Notes under the pieces: generated by a model
Seen by the model: the letters and a program-made list of their open reading frames with translations, nothing else
Told to the model about the DNA's origin: nothing
Databases searched by the model: none
In this document: in pieces, positions 34,502 through 46,002 of the stretch
How the letters are laid out: each line of letters begins with the position of its first letter
Numbering within the stretch: the first letter of the stretch is position 1
Position numbers and translations under genes: made by a program
NCBI GenBank assembly: GCA_018398765.1
Contig: JAHBMJ010005904.1
Span: 10,001-61,638, forward strand
DNA length: 51,638 nt
Direction of reading: 5' to 3'
Source: Chromera velia
Lineage: Eukaryota > Sar > Chromeraceae

Positions 34502-37500
34502 TGTGCAGCGCACCCAACACGACGAGGAGGTCAGAGCGGCGCGAGGCCTCGGCCTTCCAACGAGACCTTCTTTTTGCCCTCCACAGATACGGCTGGCAGT
34601 GAAGAGAGAGAAAAGACTGGAGAAGAGCGAGGGGCTCTGGTGCTTCTGGGAGCAGATGACGCACGCAGGAGGGGAAGAGTAGAAGAAAGGGGGCCCTTCG
34701 GCTGCGCCTGCGGTTTCAATTTTCTTGCCCTGTCAGTCACTGACTCATTCTATTTAGACACAGTTGGCGGTCTAGGAAAGAGAGAGTGGAATTCTGTGCG
34801 CATCCATGGGGACCCTTGACATATGTATCCTTTTTCCACGTTGATTCCCCGGATTCCCCTTCGCGAGGTTTGCTGGTTCCCCCTGTCCCCTCTTACGAGT
34901 CATCTCCTGGAGAGACCCGCATCTGATATTATACTCTCCTTCGTTCATTCGTTTGTTTGTTCGATGGATTGAATATTCCGCCTCTCAGCATCTGAGTGAA
35001 CTTCTGCATGTCCATTTACTTCTTCTGAGTGGTCCACAAACCCCTGTCATGCACCCTGTTAATTCGTCTTGTCCTGGTTCTGCTTCTCCTTCTTGTACGT
35101 TTTTTGTCCTTCTTCCCACAGGTGCACAGGAGACGGAAAACTCTTCGCAAAGCGCGTCTCTCTCTCTGGCCATGGGATGGCGGGCATCGATGGCAACGGC
35201 TTTCCTCCACAAATCTCGCAAGTCTTCTTGCGGTGAGTTTGTTGTGTAGGGGAGGTTCCTCCATCAAGAGAGTGGCTTCATGAGTTTCAGTCGGAATTCT
35301 GTCGTCGTTCTTGCACAATGTCCCCGGTCTTGTCTTCTTTCCCTTGAGTGTCCTGGTTTTTCAATTTGAATGCTCTTCTTTCTCCCTTCTGCAGACAGCG
35401 GGTGTTGGAGGTGAGTGCCGGGTGGCACCACTGTCTCCTTGTGTGTGGAGCCGAGGAGAGAGGGCGCAAGTGTCTGTTCGCATTTGGTGACAATTCTTTC
35501 GGGCAGTGCGGCCTGGGGGAGGACTCTGTGAGTTCGTTTGTTGAGACCCCGACCCGCGTTCGTCTGTTGGCCTCCTCGTCCTCTTCGCACAGAGGGGAGG
35601 CGGGGGATGAAGAGGTGGAATCGGCAGCGTGTGGGGCTTTTCACTCTGCTGCAGTGATGGCTTCTGGGTCTGTTTATCTCTGGGGGGAGGGGGCGCACGG
35701 GCGGTTAGGCCTGGGGGAGGGGGTGGTGGCGGGGTGCGTGAGGGCGCCCGAGGGGCCCTTGGTTCTGCCGGGGGGGGGTGTTAGCTCTGCGCATCTGGGG
35801 TCTAACTTCTCCGTCCTCGTAGGGAGAAACAGATCTGTGCTGTTCGTTTTCGGGGCCAATGCACACGGGCAGCTGGGGCTGGGGGACCGTCGGGAGCGTC
35901 ACGTACCTGTACGGTTGAGGAGCAGGAAGGGGTCTGACGATGCGGGTGTACAGTGGAAGTCGGTGGGGTGTGGGGCTCTGTGTGTGTGCGCTCTTGACAC
36001 ACGAGGGCGAGTGTGGGGGTGGGGGCGCGGGTTGAGAGGGGAGAGCGCAGGGGAGGATTCGGACGTTCCCCGTATACTCCCTCTGGATTCGTTGACAAGA
36101 GGGAGGCGTGTGAACAATCTGTGTGCTGGAGGGTCTGTTGTCGGTTTGTCCCTCTATTCACCGAACGCATCCTTGCAGGTCTCCAGGCAGAGGAGGAGCT
36201 CCCATGACGAGAGGGAGTTCGAGAGTCAGATCACCAAATTCTGCAGTGAGACGTCAAAAGAGAAGTGGGCGGCAGCAGCAGAACTGCAGGAAGCTGCAGG
36301 TCGAAGGAAACCGTTAGAGCAGAGAATTCTGCTGTCTGAGTCGGGAAGTCCGAAGAGGGCAGGGAAAGAGAAGGGCCCGTTGAAGATTACCCCCTCTCGA
36401 CCGATGGTGTCGGTAACTGTCAACTCTTCCTTCCCCCTGCAGACCACACAGCCCTCATGGCGTTGGCGTATGGTAGCAGAGCGAGCGCGCGCTGTGTCTG
36501 CAGCAGACAGAAAGGACCGACAACCACCCCCCCCCTCATCTGGCACTGTCTCCCCAGAGAGAGCTGCCCGTCAGAAGGGACTGGGGGGAAGAGTGGAGGC
36601 ATCCGTTCTCCAACACCTGAGGGGGGATGGGTCTCCAGATGCTGTCGTCTCTTCCTTCCTAGGTTCTCTCCGTCAATCGAGACAGAATCAGAGAGCCGTC
36701 TCACATCTCGATCCGTTCTCTCTGGCAAGAGAGAGAGCTTCCACCTCTGCTGCTGCTGCTGAAAACGAAGGGCAGTCGGATGGGGGCCGAATCAGCCCGA
36801 GTTCCCGTAGAGGCATGAGGGGTCGGGATCTCTCGACAGAAGGAGAACGGAAGAAGAAATCGAAGCAGAAAGACACAGAGCCTCGGTCTCTCTCATCAGC
36901 TCTCAGCAACCGCAAGGGCGGGAAGAAGGAGACAAACCGACCCAATCCCTCTGTCCCCATCCGACTACAGCTCCCTTCCTACAGAGCTCCCCTTTCCTCT
37001 CGGATCCCAACCCACGAGGGAGGCAGAGCCGCACAGTCAGAAAAGAGAGACCTCATAAAAACACCTCTCAACATACCCAAGGAAGAAGACCATCCTTCCA
37101 CAGTCTTGACATTCTCAAAGGTGACTCCTCTGTCCCCACCGACAGTGCTGACGGCCAGAGGGAGAAACGCAAGCCCAGTTGCCTCCCTCCACCCCCCTCC
37201 CCTCTCCCCCCACCCAGCAGACCCCTCACCGCAGAAGCAGGACATCTGGAGACGTGCGAGGCCCATGTCTGCCAAAGAGCCCCCCCCCTTTTCCTCTCTC
37301 GCCAGGTTCCCGTCTCCTGTCCCCATCGAGGACGGGTATCCGTCTCCGCAGAGAAGAAGAAAGATATCGCCCAGTAGAGGGAGGGGAAGACACACCCGAC
37401 AGAGAGGGCCGCAACAGCAGCCCGTATCACCGCCCCCTTCCCGTTCGAGTCCTGCTCTCTTCTCCCCTCCTCCTAGATTGAACAACAGAGAAGCCTCAAA

Positions 37501-40500
37501 CAAGCCGTCTCCACCTGACCTCAAGCTCACGCTCCCCCCTTCCCAGCATTCCCTTCGTCCGCCTCTTGGAGGAAGAGCGCACCCCGCTCTTGCTCTCTCG
37601 AGCTTGGAGGCACCGCGCATGACCACACCACGACCCCTGTCAGCCTCTCGTGATCCATCACAGGCACGCACTCACATTTCCGCAGCTGCTCCCCTCGGGT
37701 CTTCCGAATCTGCTCTTCTGTCCCTTCTCACCCGTGCGGGGCCCTCTTCCCGAAGCGCGGCGGTACAGAGGCACAGGGAGTCGTCTCTTCGCAGAGAGAG
37801 GAGAGAGGGCCTCAGGAGTCCCTCGAGAGCTGGGGGGTTCTCTCCTCAGTCCCTCCGAAGTGGTGCAGCAGCAGCCCCCTCTGTGTCGAGGGCAGTGAGC
37901 GTACGCGAGGAGAGAGAGGGAGACGGAGATGGGAGAAACGGAATCAACGGCTCATTTGATCCGAAATTTTCGGATCTCCAGGCCAGTATCTCCTCTCTAG
38001 AGCACTTCATCGGTCAGTAGGGTTCTCTTGATTCAGTACACGCACGTTTCTTTGGTTCCTTTCTCTTCTCCTGTCTGTGTCGGATCAGGACATACGTCCC
38101 TGCATACAGCTCCATAAAGTACTGTATCTCTTCCTGGTCAGGAAGAGGTCTTGAGAAAAGATAGTGGGAGGCCTTTTGATGAATGGGGGTCCAAAATTAA
38201 TTGTTTTTTTTTTTTTTCTTCAATCAATCATGCATGCATCATCTGCAGGGAGCCTTCCGAGAAGGTTAAAGGAGCCGGACCCTCAACTCGTTTTCTCAGA
38301 AGTCGTGGCCTCCGCACCCCTCTCTGCCCGTTTCTTCGGGGAACATCCCCCCCAACCTGCGACTGGCAGGCAAAGGGGGCAGTTTGGAAGGGCTGCACAG
38401 GCAAAGCGGTACGTGTCCATATTCTCCCCCCGAACGGATTTGTCCTCAAAGAACCGAAGCATGCCCTTCGGGGCCGTGCGCCGACGGGCAGACAGCGCGA
38501 CGATATCGGAAGTTCCCCCGGCAGCTGCTGCTGCTGCCTTGAGGGCCGCTCCGCAGACGTATGTGGAGACGGGTGCGGCCATGAGAGGGCAGGCGACTTT
38601 GAGTCCCCCAAAGGGGAAGCATCCATTCAGGGGGGCAGTGCAGGGTCCAGATGTGGGGGGAGGGCCCGAGGTGCAGGATGAGATTGTGGCGGCGTTCGAG
38701 CGTCTAGATGCTTTCAGGAGGGAAAAGGGGGGGGCGGCGGGTGAGAGGCTCGATGAGGACAGTGCGCTCCTCCTTCAGCCAGCAGGGGGGGCAAGCGGAG
38801 ACGGGGGAGATTCCGAAGAGGAAGCGAGGGAGTATCGTCTCTTCTCCAACGTCCTCCGCCCCGCCCCGTTACAGAGGCCCCACACGATGGTCTCCCCCCT
38901 CTCTCCCACTGCCTCGAGAAAATCACGCTCTCCCCAGCCGAAGAAATTTGCCGCTGGTCTTGTACAGGCAACCTCCCCGCTTTCTCCCTCCCATACTGCA
39001 AAACAGACAGTTCCTCCGCAGCCGAAACCGCAGCCGCAGATGCAGAGGGAGAGAGATACTGTAGTCCTCTCCCCTCCTCCCGGGGCTCTGAGTCGCTCTC
39101 CCGCTGTCCCTCTAACCTCTGACGAAGCAGAGGCAGGTGGTCCCTGTGGGTACTACCCCGAGTTGATTGAGCGTTACGGAATGCTGTTAGGGTCCGTTGC
39201 TCAGTCTGCTTGGAAGAGGAGAGAGCAGAACGGTGTGAGGGGCCTGGTGCTGTCCAACAGGAGACGCCAGACCGGCACAGCAGAGGGGGGGGGTAGGGAG
39301 AAAAAGAGGGAGGCCTCGGGAGGTGCAGACGAGAAAGCGGTTCATCTGGTGAAGGACTGGAAGCAGTCGAGGGGTAAAGAGAAGGACACCGCTAGGAAGG
39401 GGGAACGGAGGCGCAGTTCTGGCACCAGTTCGTCTTCTCTCCAGCCAGCTGAAGAAAGTAGAGGAGACTCCAGAGGAAGAGAGAGTGCAACGGATGTAGA
39501 AAGGAAAGAGAGCAGACTGACCCATGAAGAAGGTGCAAGTCCTCAGGGGTCACTCGAGGACAGGGACGGGGGAGAGAAGGAAGAGGCCCAGCGATCTGAC
39601 CGCCGCCGCTCTTCCTCTTCACTGTCCTCGAGCGTGCGTCAGTCTGCCCCTCGCCGTTCTTCGTCATCTCTCCAAAGTGCCACATCTGCAAAAGCACGCA
39701 CAGACGACCCGCACGCCTCGGCAACCTCTCAGTCTGTAGAGATGCCAAACACGGGTGGGGGTGGGGGAAGAGGAGACTCGAGGGAGGTCGAAGAAGACGA
39801 CGAGAGTACAACTGCATATCGGCAATGGGTCGCGTCTTCCTCCGCCTCTTCCCCGGAAGAGACCGAAAAACCCCGTTTGTCCTCTCAGGGCTCGGCCAAG
39901 CCAATAGAAGTGCGTTCCCAGTCCATTGGAGTGGATGAAGAAAAGAAAGAGGGAGAATCGGATCAGCTTTCACAGGCTAGAGGTGGGGAGATAAAGGGGG
40001 TAGGGGAAGGAGGCGAAGAGAGCATATCCCTCACAGAGGAAGAAGCAGAAGAAGAAGAGGAAGGGGAAAACGAGGACGACTCCCTCCCCCTCCCAGAGGA
40101 AGAGGGCGAGGGGAATAAAGGCGCACTGCGAGGGTTCCGCGCAACAAATGGGGGTTCTGTGCCTGTACAGCAGAGGGGGCACATAGGGGGCGTCCCCCTC
40201 TCTCTGTCTGCTGTCCCCTTAGTGACAGAGGGAGGGGTACAGAGACGGGGTTCGGAGTCTCATGTGAAATCCTCGATGCTTCCTGCGAGCATGCAGAGGT
40301 CTGCAACTCTTGAAGTTGGCTCCTCCGCCTCAGGGGAGGGATTTGGGTTGGTGTCTAGACTGTCGAGTTTGAAGGAGAAGGGAAAGGTGGAAAAAGGGTT
40401 AGACGCTGTGACTTCCTCTGTCACTGCGGTCCCCCTCGCTTTGAGTGAGAAGTTTGCAGAGCATGTACAGAGTGTAGCAGAGGAAGCCTCAGCGAGTGCA

Positions 40501-41190
40501 TCCTCTGTATTGAAGGAGACGAAAGCTGCTGCTGTCACAGTAGAGCGACAGGCTGAGAATGTTGTTGAGAGGGGGCGGTCAGCAGTGGCCGATGCAGCAG
40601 CAGAAAGTGCTCAGTTGGGCTCCTTGAGTCTCTCTGCCACCCGGTCAAGGGAACAAGCCGTCTCTTTGGCAGGGGAGTTTGTTGAAACAGCAGAGGCAGC
40701 GGCAGACACTGCAACAAATCAGCTGCAGCAGACCGTCGCTGCCGCTGATCAGATTTCGGTGCCCTCTATCGGGTCTCTCCAGGTACCGGAAAACATCCCC
40801 ACAGTCACTGTTGTTCCCCCCTCCCTCACCCCCCCAGCAGTGCCCGTGCAAGTGCAACAATTGACCACCGAGGTCGAAGGAACTGTGGCAGCAGCAGCCA
40901 AGCTGGGAAGCACCGTTGAGGAGAAAGCTGAGGAGATCAGCAAAGCAGCTGCGACGGTTCCTGACGCAGTGTCCGATGCTCACCGGACAGTCGCCCAGGT
41001 GGGAGAAAGTGTTTTGCAGAGCGAGAAGATCGCCGAGACACACCTCCCTGTTCAGCAGCTGACGAGTGCAGACGCGGTGGACTTGTTGAAACCTGCAGGG
41101 GATGCAGTCCCTGAAGATGCGAAGGAGCGGGGGGCGGCAGTTCTGTCACTCTCCCGAAAGGTGCAAGTCGCAGGTGCTTTCAAATTTTGA
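33289..41190 (+). CDS. RCC1-type beta-propeller protein with long disordered and helical C-terminal tail
   Basis: Exons are 33289-33357, 33491-33585, 33830-about 34130, 34509-34731, 35122-35232, 35395-38012 and 38249-41190, giving roughly 2100 residues. The N-terminal quarter consists of RCC1-like blades: GPCFVASVERDGKVTLSG, GCACGFNFLAL joined to CTGDGKLFAKR, VLEVSAGWHHCLLVCG, LFAFGDNSFGQCGLG, VESAACGAFHSAAVMASG, VFGANAHGQLGLGDR and WKSVGCGALCVCALDTRGRV. RCC1 propellers bind GTPases, chromatin or membranes; which applies here cannot be told. Ser/Pro/Arg-rich disorder follows to about residue 1800, then Ala/Glu/Val-rich amphipathic helix near the end (for example FAEHVQSVAEEASASASSVL). The 38012/38249 junction (GTCAGT to TGCAG, phase 1) makes one gene of two long open frames. 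The splice between about 34130 and 34509 is not solved: the nearest GT (34131) leaves the wrong phase. The start ATG is a choice; the frame is open upstream. Confidence 0.8.
33612..33725. repeat. (GT)n-(GA)n compound microsatellite in RCC1 gene intron
   Basis: GT, GA and GT/GC dinucleotide runs between the exons ending at 33585 and starting at 33830. Confidence 0.9.
34361..34508. repeat. (CTGTCT)n-(GT)n microsatellite ending at a splice acceptor
   Basis: CTGTCT and GT repeats run directly into the acceptor GTGTGCAG at 34508, standing where a polypyrimidine tract would be. Confidence 0.85.
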
Positions 41191-41465
41191 GTCAAATGCA
41201 AGCTTGAGTCTACTACTAGGGTTAAGTGGAGGAATGCAACACCAATGGTTCTAGCAATGGTTGCATTTTCTAGGGCATTATATAACAGTAAATCAAACGA
41301 TATATTACTACATAGTAAAGGATATGATTAGGATTGAGATAATTATTGAGATTAGAAATTATGTTCCGGTTTTCCCTGCGGTTCATTGCCACGGGTAGGC
41401 TTACGATAAGTTTAATGTTGTAGGTTGTCCCGCGACAATAGATATAATTGTATGTTAAGGTGGTT

Positions 41466-41554
41466 AGATTGATTGATTGATTGATTGATTAATTGATATG
41501 TTCCGCCCTAGGGCCTTCCCGCTATGTCTATCTGTCGCCAGAGCTAGCAGGGCG
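41466..41554 (+). repeat. Dispersed repeat, copy 2
   Basis: A (GATT)n run, then a core with CCCTAGGGCCTTCCCGCTAT and, after about 16 bases, GCCAGAGCTAGCAGGGCG (41537-41554). Confidence 0.85.
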
Positions 41555-42260
41555 GGGCGTTTCGCAGCCTAAGCTGAGGTATCAGACCCCGCCCTCGGGG
41601 CCCGCCAGAGTCTGTTGCCCTGGCCGCTGCTGCATGATTGTTCGTTGTTTGAGCCACGGCTCTGGATCCGCGTTGGCTTTCCGGCCTGAAAATTGATCTG
41701 AAACGGCATGTGATTTGGGCTTCCTCGCTCTTCTTGTTTACTTTATCAATCTTCTTCTGCGGCAGTTAAGAAGTATCAGTGTGTCATTCAGAAAGAGCTG
41801 CGTGAGCCGCCGCGTGCGCCGTGTGCACCGCCGCCGCAAGGCGAACCGCGGAAATCTGAATTTTGTTAAACCGATTGTGTTACGCTGTGCGCATGCCTCA
41901 CGGAGTCGATTAAATTCCGTATTGAATGCAATTTGCTTTTCTGAATCTTGTAGATTACTTTTTGTTCTATCCAGATAGCGACTTTGGATTAACAGTCTTC
42001 TTCAAGACGTAACCACTGAACATGATTAATTATTCTGTGGCTCCCTCCTTCCCTACCCTAACGCTCCTTCGGTCGTCTCTAAGTTATCAATTGTCTTCTC
42101 ATATTCTTTTGTTAGTCTCTCAATCACCCGCTGCGTTCCGGTGATTCCTGCATGTTTGGCCGCCAGAGCGTCTCCTTCTATGTGTCCGTACCATCCTAGA
42201 CACTCCTCAAACACCCTCCGTCTGAATGACGCTCATCCCAAAAACTCATCCACTCTGGCA

Positions 42261-42331
42261 TATTGATTGATTGATAGGTTCCGCACTAGGCCTTCCCGCT
42301 ATGTCAATCTGATGCCAGAGCTAGCAGGGCG
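42261..42331 (+). repeat. Dispersed repeat, copy 3
   Basis: A short GATT run, then a diverged core (TTCCGCACTAGGCCTTCCCG) and an identical GCCAGAGCTAGCAGGGCG at 42314-42331. It lies about 780 bases from copy 2 in the same orientation. Confidence 0.85.
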
Positions 42332-43019
42332 ATAGTTTTCTTCCAGGTTTTCTTGGTGTCACACCGTGTTGATATTTATTGGCAGGGGGCCGTAGGGTAC
42401 GTGGTGGCACTGTGGTAGTGGAAAGTAAGTATAATAATTTTTTTTATCATTGCATAACTCTAAAGGTTCTTTGAAGCTTGACTAATTTTTGATAGTAAAT
42501 GCTCATTCAAGTATCTACGGAGCTGCCGTGACGGTGTAGATGCAGTAAAGTTCCATTGTGAGATGGGAAAAGGGTTTTTTTTTTTTTTTAATGCGAGAAA
42601 TGGAACTTCAAATGGTAGGAAGTAAAGTAGAGATGCCAAAGGAAAGCGAAAAACAAAGAAGTATGCCGCGCTAGAGGCCCGGCCACGGCCGGCGATGCGC
42701 GGCGCGTGGGTACCCCGCGTCGGACCACACGCGGCCCTCTGTGCATGGGTCCCCGATGGCTCCCCGTTTGAGTCCCCAATAGTCCCCATCTACCAGCCAT
42801 ATCCGGCCAGCAATCCACCCATTGTAGTGACTGACCGCTGTGTCGCCTGCTGTCTGCAATCAACGCTAGCTCTCTACGTGCACCTGTGCATGGCTTCCGC
42901 ACTGTTTCACAGTGCGTCCACTGTCAGGCCTGGCATGCATCTACTTCTGTGCAGCGTTGCAGTCGACGGCCAAGGAGACGGCTTGAATTCAAAGGAGACG
43001 GCAAGAAAAAGCAGTCAGT

Positions 43020-46002
43020 ATGAGTTGGGCGGAGGCGTCCTGCGCCCACTTCGCCAGCAACGGGGGGTTCGGAGACAATCAGTTGGGGCCCTTTCAGTTG
43101 AGTTCTGTGGGTGTGGCCTTTGTGGGAGCGCTTGGGGCTTGGAAATGTTGCGAACTGTTATTGGATCTTCTGTTCAGTCGGGGATACTTTCGTTTGTACA
43201 GTCTCTGGAGAGGCAAGGGGGGGGAGGACGCTAGGAGGACTTCTCGAAGTCTGGAACTCTTTCGTTTACGTTTCTACTTTGGCATCCACAACTTCATTTG
43301 TGCTTTGGGTGCCGCGTGTGTGAGCATGCTGAAAGCGTCGAGGTTTCGGAGGATGTGCGCGTTAGGGGTTTTCATGTTTGAGGTACGTGGGACGTTCTGG
43401 GCTCTGTTGAGAGTTGAGGTGGTGAGGGCCGTATCAGCCTTGTCTTTCGGTAGTCGGGGCAATTGGGCACAAGCACAATTTGAGGAGACGAAGAGCTTGG
43501 GGTGCTGAACAATTTATTTTGTCGCTCTGCCAGCCCCTCGGTGCGTGAAGAATTTCCGTGTCGATCCGTCTACATGCTGCTTCGGATGGCATCTCCAGAC
43601 GAAAAGGACAAACAGGCTTTCCCCAGGGGATGCAGAGTCGTGCCCTCGTTTCATCATGAATTGAATGGCGTACCTGAACGGAGCCGTCTCCCTTTCCTGT
43701 GCTCCGTGAAGGAGACGGTGGTACTTGTCACTCTTGTTTTATTCTGTCCTGTCCTGTTCAAGCACGCAAATTGAATAACACGCAAATACAGACTTCACTT
43801 GGGGGCTGGAGTCTGTGCGTCGTTGTGTGAGTAACCTGCCGCGTCAACGTTCCTGCACTACCAGACAGCTAGAGTTACAGGTGTGCATTCAATCTGCTTG
43901 CAGGTTGGATTCTGTGTTGACGATCTCGTGAGGGCTCCTCTGAGAGGCATCGTGAGTAAAGTAATTGCTGAGCTGCGTTCACGGGTGGATGGTCTTCCTT
44001 CCTTCTTTTTTATAGTTCCCACATCTGTTCTTTTGCCTCTCATGTCCTCCTGCCCCTGTTCGGGTTCCCAACATGCATGTGTGAAGGCGAAACGGTCGAA
44101 GCCCGAACCTCGTTCGTGCTGTATGCACAGACGCCCCTTTCCCTTTTGTGCGCATGCATTGATGCAGACGTCAGCACTTTGTTTATGTGCTGTTGAGGTA
44201 TCAAGTCGTGGAATGGAATCGCCTCTCTCTCTTGTTGCTTCCCTTCCGTCTCCATGTGAAAGAAAATGCATGCAGACAATCGACGTGTTCCTTCATCACG
44301 TCTTCAGCATCGCATGTCAGTCAGCTGTTCATTCATTTCTGAAATGGGTCTTTTCAGGAGGGGTGTGTCTGTACTCTGTTGTCTGTTGCATGATACCTTG
44401 GATCTTCGTATGCATAAACATTGTTTTGTTCTTACGCACGCACCCTCTCGCTTCCTCTCTGGAGGCCCTCCGTTCGTTCCTGCAGATTGCCCCTGAGGTT
44501 TCGTTCACTCACAGCGTTTCCTTGCTCTTTCTTTAATTTTCGAGAATTGATGCCTGAGAATGTTTTTCTTCTTTCTGAGGTCTTCCCTGCATGCATGTAA
44601 GTTTTGTTCAAGCGGTACGTACCAACTTACTTTGTCGATACATCATCGTTCCTCTATCTTCTGTATTTAAAACTTTTTTTCTTTCATTAAAGCGGGATCA
44701 AAAATGAACCCAAAATTGTCTGCCGTCTAATTTTGCGTGACCTGTGCAGCAATCGTGACGTCCCTCTTTCTAGAGACGCCCACAACTCTCCTCCTGTACA
44801 CGTGTGTGGCGGTCCAGCTCTCAGGTCCGTGTGTGGGTTGGGAGGTGGGTCTGACTGTCTGTCTGATCGGCTGTGTTCCTGAAGGAGGGAGGGGGGAGGA
44901 GAGAGTTGCGTCGGTCTGTCGTCCTTCCCCTATCAGATTTTCATTCCTTTCATTCTCATCAGCAGAGCGATCCACCCACCGTCCAGATTCGTGGGTGCAT
45001 GGGGCCATTTCGATCCGGCCATCAACTCGTTCTCAATTCTGTGAAGAAGTTCAGATCGGATCGAGGGGTTTCATTTGCTTGATTCATCGTAGTGGACAGA
45101 AGCGGCTTGTCATAGGGGTCTTAAATGGCAATGCACTTGCACGTCACTGAAGCTGGTGTGTGCATGTGTGGGCATGCCGTCTCCCTCCGACACCCACACG
45201 CACACCCACGCAGGGGCCGCCTACTTTAAATTCCGGGCGGACATGGGTGAGGTCGTACTGGTCGTCGGGCGACAAAGGGTCCCGGCCCCTGACGTACCGG
45301 GGTCTGTGGCCCCTTCATCGGCCCAGGCTGACTGCGGGAGTGGTGTCAGACGGGGGGATCAGTGGGGGGAGACGGTGACGGAGAGGGAGAAGGAGACAGC
45401 GCTTCAAGCGGCGTGCAGAAGAGAGTCGGCCACTTTCCGCATGCTGAGCAGTTGTGTGATTGGAAGAGTGGTCAGTTGATTGAAAGTCACCGGCAACCTT
45501 TCAAATGTCAGGGACGAAAAAGCGGAAGGGGGGGGAAAGCAAAGAGAAAGGAGAGTGGGTTAATGGTTTTCCTGGTTTCTCTGCCTCGTTGAGCTTTTCA
45601 GTGTTCTGCTTTGGGGACTTTTTCACTTTTTTTTTTCATGGCTTGATGCTGATCTGCTGTTTTCAGGGTTTCTCTCTTCCTATGGTCGTCTTTGCCGCGA
45701 AGAACGTGTTCTGTCGGTGGTGGGCGGCCCGTGCCGACCTCTTTCGCCGATTTTATCTGGACGTTGAAGGAGCAGGGGGTGGAGATGCTTCAAAGTCAAG
45801 CCCCTCTTTCCTCGATTTACTCAGATTGCCCGACGTTCTTGTCAAGGAAGAACAACTGAAGGAAGTGCCTCTTTTTTTCTTTTTGTACGCTTGCATTCTT
45901 CTGTATGGCCTCTTTGTTATGTCTGCCATCGCACTGTACGAAAGATGGGTGACGGTCAGGCGGAAAAGAAGAGCGTGTATAGCAGAATTGAAAGCACACT
46001 GA
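43020..46002 (+). CDS. Multi-pass membrane protein with TLC-like core, 7 exons
   Basis: Exons are 43020-43382, 43904-43951, 44276-44315, 44750-44824, 44966-45142, 45214-45470 and 45667-46002. Phases agree and give 431 residues ending at TGA 46000-46002. Hydrophobic segments occur near residues 28-50, 85-120, 125-165 and 385-415. The stretch VGFCVDDLVRAPLRG, then a double histidine in TIDVFLHHVFSIA, then a hydrophobic run ending VAVQLSE recalls the core of TLC-domain proteins (TRAM/LAG1/CLN8; ceramide synthase and TLCD relatives), where a conserved HH and a following E-L-S-like element are typical. A soluble insertion of about 150 residues precedes the last helices. The C-terminus is basic (RWVTVRRKRRACIAELKAH). 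The TLC assignment is tentative; a multi-pass membrane protein is well supported. The acceptor before 44966 is a tandem CAGCAG, so a one-residue variant starting at 44963 is possible. AATAAA occurs at 46118-46123. Confidence 0.68.

Larger units (their letters stand above)
41191..43019. other. Intergenic region with two dispersed repeat copies
   Basis: AT-rich up to about 42600, then GC-rich toward the membrane protein gene. It holds dispersed repeat copies at 41466-41554 and 42261-42331. The open frame at 41493-41696 overlaps the first copy and is repeat-derived; the one at 41715-41978 has no recognisable features. The GC-rich 400 bases before 43020 presumably contain the next gene's promoter. 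Confidence 0.6.

Noticed and set aside
38018-38184. RCC1 gene ending at TAG 38018-38020 and a separate gene starting near 38180
   Set aside because: A GTCAGT donor just before the stop and a TGCAG acceptor at 38248 join the two frames in phase, and the second frame's first 30 residues come from a T-rich intron tail.
41493-41696. 67-codon open frame as a gene
   Set aside because: It begins inside a dispersed repeat copy and has no splice partner or recognisable motif.
44737-45150. 137-codon uninterrupted frame as a separate gene
   Set aside because: It spans an intron of the membrane protein; phase and hydrophobicity support splicing at 44824 and 44966 instead.
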